Below, in pieces: positions 34,520-44,722 of a stretch of 64,000 bases of DNA; the stretch's first letter is position 1, and each line of letters opens with the position of its first letter. The DNA is from an uncultured Lachnospiraceae bacterium (GTDB taxonomy: Bacteria > Bacillota > Clostridia > Lachnospirales > Lachnospiraceae). Position numbers and translations under genes: made by a program. The stretch lies in assembly GCA_947169385.1 (NCBI GenBank), contig CAMVPR010000001.1, positions 144,349 to 208,348 on the forward strand, given 5' to 3'. The notes beneath the pieces are model-generated. The model did no database searches. It had not been told where the DNA came from and worked only from the letters and a program-made list of their open reading frames with translations.

Positions 34520-36124
34520 ATGAAATCCAACAAAAAAATTATTATCGCAGGTGTAGTACTTGCAGTATTTTACGTGATTATGTGGTTTGTCATTGACGCA
34601 GGCCATGTACATGTTAAGGAGAGTGTGATATCCCTCCTGCCATCAATAATCGCAATCGTACTTGCCCTAATCACCAAGGAGGTCTACAGTTCACTATTTA
34701 TAGGAATACTTACAGGCGCTCTCTTCTGGGGACATTACCATCCCGTAAAAGTTCTTAATCACATTTTCAAAGACGGAATTATCACCGTTCTTTCAGATTC
34801 GTGGAACGTAGGTATACTCGTGTTCTTGGTTGTACTTGGTATGATGGTTCAGCTTATGAACAAGACCGGTGGATCACTGGCGTTCGGAAGATGGGCAACC
34901 TCCCACATCAAAGGCACGGTAGGTGCGCAGCTTTCCACCATCCTACTCGGAATACTTATATTTATCGATGATTATTTCAACTGCTTGACAGTCGGATCAG
35001 TTATGAGACCAGTTACCGACAAGCAGAGAATCAGTCGTGAGAAGCTCGCATACATTATCGACTCAACAGCGGCACCTATCTGTATTATAGCCCCTATTTC
35101 ATCTTGGGCAGCTGCAGTTGCGGGATTTGTTGAGGGCGAGAACGGAATGAGCCTCTTCTTAAAATCAATTCCATTTAACTTCTATGCACTTTTGACCCTT
35201 GTAATGCTGTTCTTCATTGTTACTATGAATATTTCATACGGTCCTATGAAAAAGTTCGAGAAGAACTCGGCCAATGACGACTACTGGTCAGATAAGGATT
35301 ATGTAGGCGCGGAAGACACTTCGCTTAATGTTAATCACAACGGCAGAGTAATAGATATGATTATTCCTATCATTCTTCTTATCGCTCTATGTACAATCGG
35401 AATGATCTATACCGGCGGATTCTTTAAGGGTGAGACCTTCATAGATGCATTTGCCAACAGTGATGCATCCGTAGGACTTGTGCTCGGTTCGGCTTCAGCA
35501 CTCATTGCAACCGTCATCTTCTACCTCATAAGAGGCGTTATAACATTTGACGAAGCTATGGAATGCTTACCTGAAGGCTTTAAGCAAATGGTACCTGCAA
35601 TCCTTATCCTTACATTTGCATGGTCATTGAAAGCCATGACAGATAACCTCGGCGCCGCTAACTATGTTGCAGGACTTGTTTCAGGATCTGCAGCAGGATT
35701 CCAGAGTCTGCTTCCTTGTATCATTTTCATAATTGCAATCGGGCTTTCCTTTGCAACCGGTACTTCGTGGGGAACATTCGGAATTCTTATTCCTATTGTT
35801 GTTAACTGCTTCCAGAATACAGATTACACTATGATGATAATCGCTATTTCTGCTTGTATGGCAGGTGCAGTGTGTGGAGATCATTGCTCTCCTATTTCGG
35901 ATACGACTATTATGTCTTCGGCGGGTGCTGAATGTAATCATATCAATCACGTATCCACTCAGTTGCCTTATGCACTGACCGTTGCTGCAGTTTCAGCTGT
36001 AACTTATATTATTGCCGGTTTGTCCAAGAGTGCTTTGATATCGCTTCCAATCGGAATTATCTTGATGGTTGGAGTATTGCTTGCGATTAAGTTCTTGGAA
36101 AACGATGTCGAAGCGGAAGAATAA
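34520..36124 (+). CDS. nhaC: NhaC-family Na+/H+ antiporter
   Basis: 534 aa, about 11-12 membrane helices. It begins MKSNKKIIIAGVVLAVFYV. The NhaC signatures FIDDYFNCLTVG and GDHCSPISDTTIMSSAGA are both present, with the conserved Asp pairs expected to carry Na+ and H+. ATG 34520 is 8 nt from AGGAG; GTG 34511 is a less likely start. Monocistronic and followed by a strong terminator. The exchanged substrate could also be malate/lactate-type as in some NhaC relatives. Confidence 0.9.
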   Translation: MKSNKKIIIAGVVLAVFYVIMWFVIDAGHVHVKESVISLLPSIIAIVLALITKEVYSSLFIGILTGALFWGHYHPVKVLNHIFKDGIITVLSDSWNVGILVFLVVLGMMVQLMNKTGGSLAFGRWATSHIKGTVGAQLSTILLGILIFIDDYFNCLTVGSVMRPVTDKQRISREKLAYIIDSTAAPICIIAPISSWAAAVAGFVEGENGMSLFLKSIPFNFYALLTLVMLFFIVTMNISYGPMKKFEKNSANDDYWSDKDYVGAEDTSLNVNHNGRVIDMIIPIILLIALCTIGMIYTGGFFKGETFIDAFANSDASVGLVLGSASALIATVIFYLIRGVITFDEAMECLPEGFKQMVPAILILTFAWSLKAMTDNLGAANYVAGLVSGSAAGFQSLLPCIIFIIAIGLSFATGTSWGTFGILIPIVVNCFQNTDYTMMIIAISACMAGAVCGDHCSPISDTTIMSSAGAECNHINHVSTQLPYALTVAAVSAVTYIIAGLSKSALISLPIGIILMVGVLLAIKFLENDVEAEE

Positions 36125-36138
36125 TACATATATGTTTC

Positions 36139-36172
36139 AAGAACGACTCTCTTGCTTAAGAGAGTCGTTCTT
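36139..36172. terminator. Terminator of the antiporter gene
   Basis: AAGAACGACTCTCTT-GCTT-AAGAGAGTCGTTCTT: a perfect 15-bp stem with T-rich 3' end and A-rich 5' side, so it can act in both directions for the convergent genes. Confidence 0.9.
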
Positions 36173-36187
36173 ATATTACAATATACC

Positions 36188-36246
36188 TGTCATTCTGAGC
36201 GTAGCGAAGAATCTATTAAGATCCTTCGCTTACGCTCAGGATGACA
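36188..36246. repeat. Palindromic pair of dispersed repeat modules
   Basis: TGTCATTCTGAGCG...AAGAATCT followed after ATTA by AGATCCTTCG...TCAGGATGACA: two modules head to head forming a nearly perfect 27-bp stem. Confidence 0.85.
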
Positions 36247-36274
36247 CTTTTTGTTCGAAGATGATATTTTGAAG

Positions 36275-37201
36275 TTATGACACTTCTTTTGATTGCTTTC
36301 TGCCAGGCAACTGCGACAACACTACCGCCCCAAAGACTATCGCGCATCCGATGGTCTCTCTTGTAGTCATGAACTCCTTTAAGATTATCGCCGACGATAT
36401 AACTGCAAATACCGACTCGGTACACATGATAAGTGAAGCAATAGTTGCCTCGGCGTACTTCTGCCCAATTATCTGAAGCGTGTAAGCAACTCCGCAACTC
36501 ATGATTCCGGAATACAACAGAGGCTTGCCGGCGGCCAAGATATCTTTAATAACAGGCGTCTCAAATATAAACATCAACACGATAGAGATTACTCCGCCAA
36601 CGAAGAATTGAAGACAAGAGAGCACTACACCATCGACTTCATTTGCATACTTCTCAACACAAAGAATCTGAATAGCATAGAAAAATGCACATATAAGCGC
36701 AAGGATGTCTCCCTTGTTAATCTCTGACAACTGCCCCTTCTTAACGCTTATGAAGTAGAGACCTACGAATCCACAGGCGACACAGAACCATGTAAGCAGC
36801 GGAACTCTCTTCTTTATAAACAGCCCGATTATCGGAACAAAGAACATATATAAAGATGTGATAAATGCTATCTTTCCCGCTGTTGAATAGTAAAATGCGA
36901 ACTGCTGAAAGTTGCTTGCAAGCGCAAATACAACTCCCAATACAAGCCCGTATTTAAATGTCTTTGGAGTGAACACTTCTTTCGCGTAGGTGCTAATTGG
37001 AGTCTGTCCCCTCTTAGCAGCCAGCCTTATTAAGATTACAGGAAGAAGGAACATCGCACCCATAACAGTTCGAATTCCGTTGTATGTAAATGCTTCAATC
37101 TTCTCCATTCCAATGCTTTGCGCAACGAAGGATGTTCCCCAGATAATCGCTGTTGTAAATAGTATTAATACTCCTTTTAAGGAAGTTTGTTTATTATCCA
37201 T
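36275..37201 (-). CDS. EamA/DMT-family transporter
   Basis: 308 aa with ten hydrophobic helices in two EamA halves (about 1-150 and 155-300). Typical N-terminal motif IIWGTSFVAQSIGMEKIE and second-half SCGVAYTLQIIGQKY then ATIASLIMCTESVFAVISS. DMT-superfamily exporters or importers of metabolites such as amino acids or nucleotides; the substrate cannot be given. Single gene on the minus strand, convergent with nhaC. Confidence 0.9.
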   Translation of the reverse strand: MDNKQTSLKGVLILFTTAIIWGTSFVAQSIGMEKIEAFTYNGIRTVMGAMFLLPVILIRLAAKRGQTPISTYAKEVFTPKTFKYGLVLGVVFALASNFQQFAFYYSTAGKIAFITSLYMFFVPIIGLFIKKRVPLLTWFCVACGFVGLYFISVKKGQLSEINKGDILALICAFFYAIQILCVEKYANEVDGVVLSCLQFFVGGVISIVLMFIFETPVIKDILAAGKPLLYSGIMSCGVAYTLQIIGQKYAEATIASLIMCTESVFAVISSAIILKEFMTTRETIGCAIVFGAVVLSQLPGRKQSKEVS

Positions 37202-37351
37202 TTATTTGCCTTTCTGTAATAATTCATCACAAGTCTATATAATACCAAAACTATAGGCTTTTGTCCAAATAAATTAATTGTTGCGTTTTTGTTGCATTTT
37301 ATTATGTAATATGTAAGTAAATGATGATATAACCATGTGATAAGTATAATT

Positions 37352-37379
37352 AAAGGGGGTGCACAAACACCCCCTTTTA
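37352..37379. terminator. Terminator at the end of the methyltransferase gene
   Basis: AAAGGGGGTG-CACAAA-CACCCCCTTTT, overlapping the stop codon of the gene on the minus strand. T run on the plus strand, A/T-rich on both sides. Confidence 0.8.
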
Positions 37380-38882
37380 TATGCTCAAGATATATAGTTT
37401 TGATTTGGATTTATATATATCAACTTCTTCTATAATCTTAATATCCTTATGTGTCTTTATGACTTCACTAAATGCTTTAGGACTCATAGTATACGCCGCT
37501 ATAATTCCATCTTCAGAAAGCCATTCATGTGCCTTATCCAAAAATGAACTATATACATCTCTTACCTTACCTTCATCAAATCCTTTAGTAACATATGGAA
37601 GATCTGTCAGTATAAGGTTATACGGCTCATCGGCCTCAAAATCCTTCATGTCTTTATCGACATATTGAATATCCATCTTGAGCTTATCTCTGATCTCAGA
37701 AGCAGCCCAGATAGCCTCTCCGAATATATCAACTCCTGTTAGCACTTCTTGCTTATCCTTAAAATTCCTCTCGATAAGCATAGTTCCTATTCCACAGAAA
37801 GGATCAAGCACTCTCTTAAGCCCTCGAGTCTTCTCTTCAATAATCTCGCAGATTATTGAAGCCACATAAGGCTTGATAGATGTAGGAAGAGACTTGACCT
37901 TATAGTCAAATCTTCCACTCCCCAATCCACCAAAAATAACATAAAGGGCATATTGCCCTTCATGCTTCGAGCTTCCAACAAGCTGCAGATTAATCTCGTA
38001 ATCGTTAGGAGAATTAATCATTGCACAGTTGCTTAACTTCTCTAATTCACCGGCAAATGCTTTAGCAAGCTTCGACTTCGATTCTACGCTCAGCCTTCCC
38101 TTAACACTGACGTAAAACCGAAATGGTCCACTTCCCGTAAGCCTTTCACTGATGTACCCGACCAAGTCGCTGTCGATGCACTTCTTAGCCATGTCAGATG
38201 CATGACCAACAAGCGCTCTCATGCCACTAGGTACGAATAATAGATCGTTGTAGCACCTTATGCGCGACAAATCCTCGTACTGACTTGACTCAACCTTAAC
38301 ACCTGAACGAACAAGTGTGGTCTTGTCAACGCCAATCACTTCATCAATCGCAGCCTGTAGGTATCGCTCTGTTCCAGGTAGCGTAGTAAGTATCATCGTA
38401 GATATCTCATCTGACGAAAACCGATGCTTACCACATCTTCCCTTGGAATATAATAGAGCATATAGCTCTCTAAGCTCTGCTGCAACGTGCTTCTCGTCTT
38501 CACGTAAGTCCCGCGCAGCTAGCGCTTTAGCTTGGTTATCCAGCGCATCAAGGTATCTGTCAACACTCATGGTGCTAAGCGCCTTAATGTACTCAGGACG
38601 CACATATAGCGTCTCCTCTGCCTGATACGCCTCATATAGTATATCGGCAAATGAATTATCATTTGTCAAACCAATAATCTGTACTGAGTTCTTGCGAACC
38701 TTTGGATCATCATGCTTAATAGTACGTTCAAGGAAACTGATATCCCCTGAAGTTATATTCAGTAAATAATCTCTGGCTGTAACATCTTCAGACTTAACAG
38801 CCTTCTTCAAAAGCTCTTTTAACTCGATTAAGTTGGCTCTTACATTAACTCCAGCCTCAATCTCCTCAATCAGCTTATGCAT
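37377..38882 (-). CDS. HEAT-like plus Rossmann methyltransferase (RlmL/Trm11-like)
   Basis: 501 aa. The N-terminal 150 residues look like HEAT-type helical repeats (VRKNSVQIIGLTNDNSFAD). A middle region of about 160-330 may include a THUMP-like or ferredoxin-like RNA-binding domain (LTGSGPFRFYVSVKGR). The C-terminal methyltransferase domain (340-501) has the SAM loop VLDPFCGIGTMLIE and TDLPYVTKG in place of the usual NPPY. That places it with UPF0020/Trm11-like RNA N2-guanine methyltransferases. The predicted substrate is tRNA or rRNA guanine; the domain combination is unusual. Confidence 0.7.
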   Translation of the reverse strand: MHKLIEEIEAGVNVRANLIELKELLKKAVKSEDVTARDYLLNITSGDISFLERTIKHDDPKVRKNSVQIIGLTNDNSFADILYEAYQAEETLYVRPEYIKALSTMSVDRYLDALDNQAKALAARDLREDEKHVAAELRELYALLYSKGRCGKHRFSSDEISTMILTTLPGTERYLQAAIDEVIGVDKTTLVRSGVKVESSQYEDLSRIRCYNDLLFVPSGMRALVGHASDMAKKCIDSDLVGYISERLTGSGPFRFYVSVKGRLSVESKSKLAKAFAGELEKLSNCAMINSPNDYEINLQLVGSSKHEGQYALYVIFGGLGSGRFDYKVKSLPTSIKPYVASIICEIIEEKTRGLKRVLDPFCGIGTMLIERNFKDKQEVLTGVDIFGEAIWAASEIRDKLKMDIQYVDKDMKDFEADEPYNLILTDLPYVTKGFDEGKVRDVYSSFLDKAHEWLSEDGIIAAYTMSPKAFSEVIKTHKDIKIIEEVDIYKSKSKLYILSI

Positions 38883-38890
38883 AACAATTC

Positions 38891-40642
38891 CTACTTCTTG
38901 GTATATTTATTGATTGCAGCAACTATGTCCTCAAGCACGTATGGCTTAGCTACATAGTCGTCTAATTGTGCCTCAAGAATCTTCTCTTTCTCTCCGAACA
39001 TAGCACGCGCAGTTACGGCAATAATAGGCATATGCTCAACGCCGCCTCTCTGCGCCTCAATAGAGCGGATATGCTTAGTAGCCTCTAATCCGTCCATTAC
39101 AGGCATCTGCACATCAAACAATCCCACGTCATACTTTCTTTCTTTAAACAGCTCTACTGCAGCCTCTCCATTCTCGGCAATGTCATATGAATAACCTGCC
39201 ATTCCAAGAAGCTTACCAATAACCTGCTGATTAACCGGCTCATCCTCTGCTATTAAGATATGTGTCCTTCCGGTGCCTTCCATCGAGAAAATAGATGCGT
39301 CTGTCACTTCTTCCTCGACCTCCTCTCTAATAACAACTTCCATAGGTAACTCTATAATAAATGTACTTCCGATACCTTCCTTAGACTGTACCGATATAGT
39401 ACCATTCATTAACTCTACAATCTGCTTGGTAATTACAAGTCCTAAACCTGTACCACCGAACTTTCTTGTATTACTTGAATCAACCTGACTAAATCTCTTA
39501 AATAACTTCTCTTTATCACTCTCAGCAATACCGATACCTGAATCGGCAACCGCGATACGAGTTCTAACCTGAGTAGGGGTCTCCTCGATAAATGCTACCT
39601 TAACACGAACTCCACCATTGGTGGTAAACTTGATAGCATTCGACAAGATACAATTAAGCACCTGCTCAACTCTCTGTGCGTCTCCAATCAAAATCTCCGG
39701 CGCATTAGGAGCAATCTGGCAATCAAGAAGAAGGTTCTTATTCTCAGCAACCGGTCTCTGAAGATTAACCGTATTCTCGATAACCTCGGTAATATTCATC
39801 TCTGCGTATCTAATCTTGTACTTACCTGCCTCAAGCTTGGTGTAATCAAGAATATCATTGATCAAACGAAGCAATGTATTGGCACTGTTCTTAGCTGTCT
39901 CTAAGTTGTCTCGTATCTCGGTAGTAAGATCACCTGAGATAAGCGAAAGCTGGAGCATACCAAGAATTCCGTTGATAGGGGTTCTAATCTCGTGACTCAT
40001 GTTAGCAAGGAACTCACCCTGAGTCTTGTATGCTGCCTCTGTCTCCTCAACCGAACGAGCAAGCTTCATCTCTGTCTCTTTCTGCTCGGTAACATCAAGA
40101 ACAATAAGGTTAATGTGGCTCTGATCATCTAAGAATATCGTGGTATTAAATGTCTTGTCGATATTCTCCAATGTAATCTCAAATGTCTGAGTCTTGCTGC
40201 CATCATTTAACATGTTGGTATAGAACGCGTCTATCCATGCATTCATAAGTCTAAGCATCTCATTAGAAGCAGTTGCTAAGCTTACGCCCTCGTAGTCCAT
40301 AGGGATGATACTGAAATACTGACGAAACCTTCCGTTGGTCTCAGTAAGTCTGTAATCTGAATTCCCTGCTCTAACAGCCTGAGCCATACCCATTGGCGAC
40401 CCTTGGAATATAAGCTCGTAGCGCTTAGCTTCTTCAGACGACTGTCCTGCCTTCTTCTTAAGGTCCATCACAACAACACATGTCCAAATCAGAGCTACTG
40501 CTGCTAAAATACCTGCAATTCCCGCTAACCATGTCAGTTTACCTATAAGCGACAGTCCCCCCGAAATAACCGTAAGAACAATTCCAATCGCAAGAAAGGT
40601 AACTACCTGACCATACCCACTGGTTGCATTCTTTTGATTCAT
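38891..40642 (-). CDS. Hybrid sensor histidine kinase with receiver domain
   Basis: 583 aa. Two membrane helices (about 15-60), then a PAS-like region (about 75-175) and a coiled-coil linker. HisKA has the phospho-acceptor in NMSHEIRTPINGILGML (H about 219), followed by a HATPase domain with DSGIGI and GGTGLGLVI. The C-terminal receiver domain has DVQMPVMDGLEAT (Asp about 523). The regulator it signals to is not next to it. It starts only 9 bp from the methyltransferase gene end, so the two may be co-transcribed by proximity. Confidence 0.93.
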   Translation of the reverse strand: MNQKNATSGYGQVVTFLAIGIVLTVISGGLSLIGKLTWLAGIAGILAAVALIWTCVVVMDLKKKAGQSSEEAKRYELIFQGSPMGMAQAVRAGNSDYRLTETNGRFRQYFSIIPMDYEGVSLATASNEMLRLMNAWIDAFYTNMLNDGSKTQTFEITLENIDKTFNTTIFLDDQSHINLIVLDVTEQKETEMKLARSVEETEAAYKTQGEFLANMSHEIRTPINGILGMLQLSLISGDLTTEIRDNLETAKNSANTLLRLINDILDYTKLEAGKYKIRYAEMNITEVIENTVNLQRPVAENKNLLLDCQIAPNAPEILIGDAQRVEQVLNCILSNAIKFTTNGGVRVKVAFIEETPTQVRTRIAVADSGIGIAESDKEKLFKRFSQVDSSNTRKFGGTGLGLVITKQIVELMNGTISVQSKEGIGSTFIIELPMEVVIREEVEEEVTDASIFSMEGTGRTHILIAEDEPVNQQVIGKLLGMAGYSYDIAENGEAAVELFKERKYDVGLFDVQMPVMDGLEATKHIRSIEAQRGGVEHMPIIAVTARAMFGEKEKILEAQLDDYVAKPYVLEDIVAAINKYTKK

Positions 40643-40689
40643 GCAAAAACCTCCTTCTACATCCTTTTATAATCGTTCTAAAGAAAACA

Positions 40690-43600
40690 TTATGCTTCCT
40701 GTTCTTTAGCTTCGTTATCAGCCTTCTTAAATCTAATAGGCTTAAGATTAATAGGCTTTCCGCGCAATTTCGTGTAGATTATAAATATTATCAATGAGGC
40801 AAATGATATCGCCATTCCGACAGGCAACATCTTCGGTACAAACTCAATCTTGATCTTATGTGTACCTGAGCTTAAGTTAACACCGACAAAGCTTCCGCCA
40901 ACCTTGACAATATCAGCTTCCTTGCCGTCAACATACACCTTAAATCCCGGCTCGTATATAACAGATGTCATCATTAGTTTATCCGAATCTACCGTTATCT
41001 CACCTTTGATTGTGTTGCTGTCGTAGCTTGTAACACTAAGCTGCTCATCCTTAAGTTTATCGTATACCTTCTCGAACACATCCTGGTTAAATGCCATCGT
41101 GACCAAGTTAACTGTCTGTACACTCTCCTCGGAGCCGTTGAACTTGAAGGTAATGCTAATCTCATCACCGGCCTTGGTATCCGGAACATGTGTAAGCGAG
41201 AAGAAATACCTTCCGTCCGCCTTAAGCTCGCCGTTAACCTTAACCTCAATACCGGATAGATTGGTTCCTGTAGCTTTGTAACATATAGGTCTGTCATCCT
41301 TAGCCGTAAAACTCAATGTAACAGTTGCCGCAGAATACTCATCTATCTTCTCGTAGCCGTAGGTTCCTTCACCCCAGCCCTTATACTCTACGTTACAGTT
41401 CTCACCTGTCGCAGTATACTCGTCAGACAGCAGCTCATAAAGTTGACCATCAACACCCTCAACATTACTGCAGAAATTGTTAAGGTTATCTGCCGGATTA
41501 TACTGACTGTAATCCCAATTATCTATACTTCCATCGAGCGCATATCCGACTGCAAGCGGATACTTGTTCTCGTATATCTCTACATTCTTAACCTTGTCCT
41601 TTAACTCAAATCCATGCTTGAAGAAGTCTCCCTCTCTAAAATACAAGTACTTAACACCCAAAAGCGAGTCAGTAAGCGGTGTTGCACCGTTATACAAATG
41701 CTCATTGGTCGCCGTATAGAATCCTAATTTATTCAGAAACGACACCGAATCACCGTTGGCCGTCGAACCAAAAACACCAACACTCTTAAGGTTATACCAG
41801 AAGTTCTCGTCAACAGTCTTGTTCTTAGAGAGCTCCTCTCTGTACCAGCTGCCATCATTAACAGAATCAGCCGCTGCCCAGACATCTGCATCCTCGTTAT
41901 AATAGTAGGTGTAGTCAATCTGCCCGTTCGTATCAAGCTCGTAAATGGCATTTACCGAAATCTCACCAACGGCTATAACCGTAATAATAATCGAGAACAC
42001 AATCGGTTTCCACTCAAGCATAATATTAAGCATAAACAGCATATAATACGCCACATACAGTATGTATATCCATTTAACGGTTGTCTCATACTCTGCGCTA
42101 TAGAATGTACTGGAACTAGGCGAACCTTGTACAACTGCAAATGCTACCAACAACGCCAAAGGAACAAAGAACTTAAAGAATCCAATATCCTGATAATTCC
42201 TGATACCCTCATACGCCGTTATCAAAAGAACCAAAATCAACAGGAATGCAAACCTGTTAGGAATACCAAACTGATCGTGAAATCCATGCCATATATAATT
42301 CAAGATAGAATTGTTAAATGACACAAATATCAATGCAATAAGCAACAATCTCTTTATCTTTTGAAAAATGCTGACTTCCTTGACTGTAAAATATAGCAAC
42401 GCCAAGAAAACAGCGAATATACCGCAGTATATGTTGAGCTTCCCATCATTACCGTCATTATAGAATACATCTACAAATATTCCAAATCTTCTAAACAACT
42501 CTCCCCATTCACCGTACCATGAATTAGCAGGAAATCCTGAAGCGGCAGGCGCCGTATTCATAAGTCCCTGGTAGGTAGGCATAAGCATAAACGCAGCCAT
42601 ACCTCCGGCGACAAGCGAACTAATCGCAAACCTTACGCCTGATATAAAGAAACTCTTAACTCCCTTGTGCGGATATAACAAGAACCAGAACACAAGGAAT
42701 ATACATAGCATAAATCCTATGTAGAAATTACTAAACAAAGCCAAGAACAATGTGATTACATACATTCTGCAATCTTCTTCATCTATAAGCTTCTTGACTC
42801 CCAACAAAACAAGTGGCGCCATAATCAAGACATCCAGCCACATGTTGTTCCAATAATACCCCAAAACATAGTTGCTTAGGGCATATCCAAGTCCAAAAGG
42901 AAGAATCTTGATATCCTTCTTAGTATCAAACATCTTGTCCACCGCATAGGTAAATGAAGTGGAGCACGACGCAATCTTAAGCGTTATAATAAGTGTCATC
43001 GCCAAGTTAAACTTGGTCTTAGGAAACAGTAATATCAATAGCAGGAAAGGACTTGAAAGATAATATGACCAAAGCGTCACATAATTATATCCCATTCCTC
43101 CGTTCCATGAATATAAGAACTCTCCTGATTCCTTAATCTTGTCATAGTAATCAGAATAAAACGGCAAGTACTGATGAATACTGTCAACAGCTAAAAGCGT
43201 CTGATTACCAAATGGTGCAATATCATTCTTTATATAAGCAATCAGTAAGATAATTACAGGCACAATAAATGCCAGCTCATACAACAAGTTCTCGCGCATG
43301 CGATCCACTATAGTCTTCTTAACGCCTTCTTTCTTAAACACAATAAACTTGCTTATAAGATAATTGATAATAACCACTATGAACTGTGTCAGGAGCTTGG
43401 CAACCATATCGTGAAGCCCAATCCACATCGCTAGTATATATACACCGACAATCTCAACCATCATCGAGAACAGTCTTCCACCCACAAACTTGGCAAATTC
43501 TGTTATAACCTCGCTAGTCTTCTTGACATCAGTCTTAAATGCGTAATACTTATTAATGAAAAACGCAAAAACTATAGCACAAATAATAGCTATAAAATTA

Positions 43601-43746
43601 CTCTTAATAAGCGATAATTGAGCAATGTATCTAAGCAAGCTAAATATAATAAGATTAACTACGGTAGTACAACCGCCGGCAACTAAGTACCTAAAAAACT
43701 CATTATTATTAAATCTGTCAAAAATCTTCTTTATGCTCGAAAACAT
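40690..43746 (-). CDS. GtrA-YfhO fusion membrane protein
   Basis: 1018 aa. The N-terminal 140 residues form a GtrA domain with four helices (FLYLVAGG-like FFRYLVAGGCTTVVNL, then NKYYAFKT and SKFIVFKKEG), and residues 150-1000 form a YfhO-type domain with about 12 helices and a large outside C-terminal part (about 620-980) before a last helix. GtrA flips or hands on sugar-linked undecaprenyl phosphate; YfhO-type proteins transfer sugars to lipoteichoic acid or related polymers outside. Both steps are joined here in one chain, next to the GT2 enzyme that would make the lipid-linked sugar. Confidence 0.9.
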   Translation of the reverse strand: MFSSIKKIFDRFNNNEFFRYLVAGGCTTVVNLIIFSLLRYIAQLSLIKSNFIAIICAIVFAFFINKYYAFKTDVKKTSEVITEFAKFVGGRLFSMMVEIVGVYILAMWIGLHDMVAKLLTQFIVVIINYLISKFIVFKKEGVKKTIVDRMRENLLYELAFIVPVIILLIAYIKNDIAPFGNQTLLAVDSIHQYLPFYSDYYDKIKESGEFLYSWNGGMGYNYVTLWSYYLSSPFLLLILLFPKTKFNLAMTLIITLKIASCSTSFTYAVDKMFDTKKDIKILPFGLGYALSNYVLGYYWNNMWLDVLIMAPLVLLGVKKLIDEEDCRMYVITLFLALFSNFYIGFMLCIFLVFWFLLYPHKGVKSFFISGVRFAISSLVAGGMAAFMLMPTYQGLMNTAPAASGFPANSWYGEWGELFRRFGIFVDVFYNDGNDGKLNIYCGIFAVFLALLYFTVKEVSIFQKIKRLLLIALIFVSFNNSILNYIWHGFHDQFGIPNRFAFLLILVLLITAYEGIRNYQDIGFFKFFVPLALLVAFAVVQGSPSSSTFYSAEYETTVKWIYILYVAYYMLFMLNIMLEWKPIVFSIIITVIAVGEISVNAIYELDTNGQIDYTYYYNEDADVWAAADSVNDGSWYREELSKNKTVDENFWYNLKSVGVFGSTANGDSVSFLNKLGFYTATNEHLYNGATPLTDSLLGVKYLYFREGDFFKHGFELKDKVKNVEIYENKYPLAVGYALDGSIDNWDYSQYNPADNLNNFCSNVEGVDGQLYELLSDEYTATGENCNVEYKGWGEGTYGYEKIDEYSAATVTLSFTAKDDRPICYKATGTNLSGIEVKVNGELKADGRYFFSLTHVPDTKAGDEISITFKFNGSEESVQTVNLVTMAFNQDVFEKVYDKLKDEQLSVTSYDSNTIKGEITVDSDKLMMTSVIYEPGFKVYVDGKEADIVKVGGSFVGVNLSSGTHKIKIEFVPKMLPVGMAISFASLIIFIIYTKLRGKPINLKPIRFKKADNEAKEQEA

Positions 43747-43775
43747 AGTTAATAAAGCACCCTTCTAAGATAAGG

Positions 43776-44714
43776 CTAGTCAAGACCAATCGTCTTATCA
43801 ACGATATATATAGGCCTACCTTGAGCCTCACCCAAAACTGTATACATATATTCGCCTAAAACACCCGTCAAGGCAAACTGAATTCCAAAAAAGAAACATA
43901 CAACTGCAGATACATTGATAACCGGTGAAGTTATTCCAAAACATGCATATCTCACAATCGAAGCTACAAAGAGACCTAAAGCCCCTAAAATAGCTACTAT
44001 AGAGCATCCATAACAAAGTCTTAACAGGTTCCTTGAAAAACCGGTAACCGCTATAAAGAAAACCCTAAACAACCCCTTAATAGAGTACTTGCTTTCTCCG
44101 GCATATCTGTCAGCAGCCTCGTAGTCAATAATCTTACGCTTAAAACCAACTGTCTGAAGATATCCTCTTAAGTATCTGCTCTTCTCTCTAAAGTTGTTCC
44201 TAAACAAATCCGCAACCTTAGATGACATTCCGAAGAAATCAGAAACTCCGGGAACAAAATCATCGTTGCTTATCTTGTTAAACATATAATAAAACAAACC
44301 CGATGTAATATTCTTAAACAGCCCTGCGTCCTTGTTGGCCTTCCTTGCCATCAAGACTATATCGTGTCCATCGACAAAAGCGCCAACCATCTCGGGAATG
44401 CACTGAGGTGGATGTTGCATATCCGAATCCATGCAAATGATATAATCACCTGTCGCATAATCAAGTCCGGCTATCATCGCCGCTTCATGCCCGAAATTCC
44501 TAGAAAATGCAACCAATTTAACATGTGGATCAGATCCCGCAAAAACCTCTATTATCTTAAGACTATCATCAACACTTCCGTCATTTACAAAGATTAATTC
44601 GTAATCAAGACTTAAACCACTCATGGTTGATGTCATAGCTTGATAAAATGCCTCAAGCGAAGCCTCCTCATTGTAGACCGAAGCCACTATCGATAGTTTA
44701 GACAAAAACTTCAC
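43776..44714 (-). CDS. GT2 polyprenyl-phosphate glycosyltransferase (GtrB/DPM1-like)
   Basis: 312 aa. The N-terminal GT-A domain has SIVASVYNEEASLEAFY, VNDGSVDDSL, and the metal-binding motif CMDSDMQHPP (DxD about residues 95-97). Two C-terminal helices (about 225-300) resemble GtrB and DPM1. It should charge undecaprenyl phosphate with a sugar on the inner leaflet. It is followed 29 bp on by the GtrA-YfhO fusion, forming a complete surface glycosylation set. Confidence 0.92.
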   Translation of the reverse strand: MKFLSKLSIVASVYNEEASLEAFYQAMTSTMSGLSLDYELIFVNDGSVDDSLKIIEVFAGSDPHVKLVAFSRNFGHEAAMIAGLDYATGDYIICMDSDMQHPPQCIPEMVGAFVDGHDIVLMARKANKDAGLFKNITSGLFYYMFNKISNDDFVPGVSDFFGMSSKVADLFRNNFREKSRYLRGYLQTVGFKRKIIDYEAADRYAGESKYSIKGLFRVFFIAVTGFSRNLLRLCYGCSIVAILGALGLFVASIVRYACFGITSPVINVSAVVCFFFGIQFALTGVLGEYMYTVLGEAQGRPIYIVDKTIGLD

Positions 44715-44722
44715 CTCTTAAA

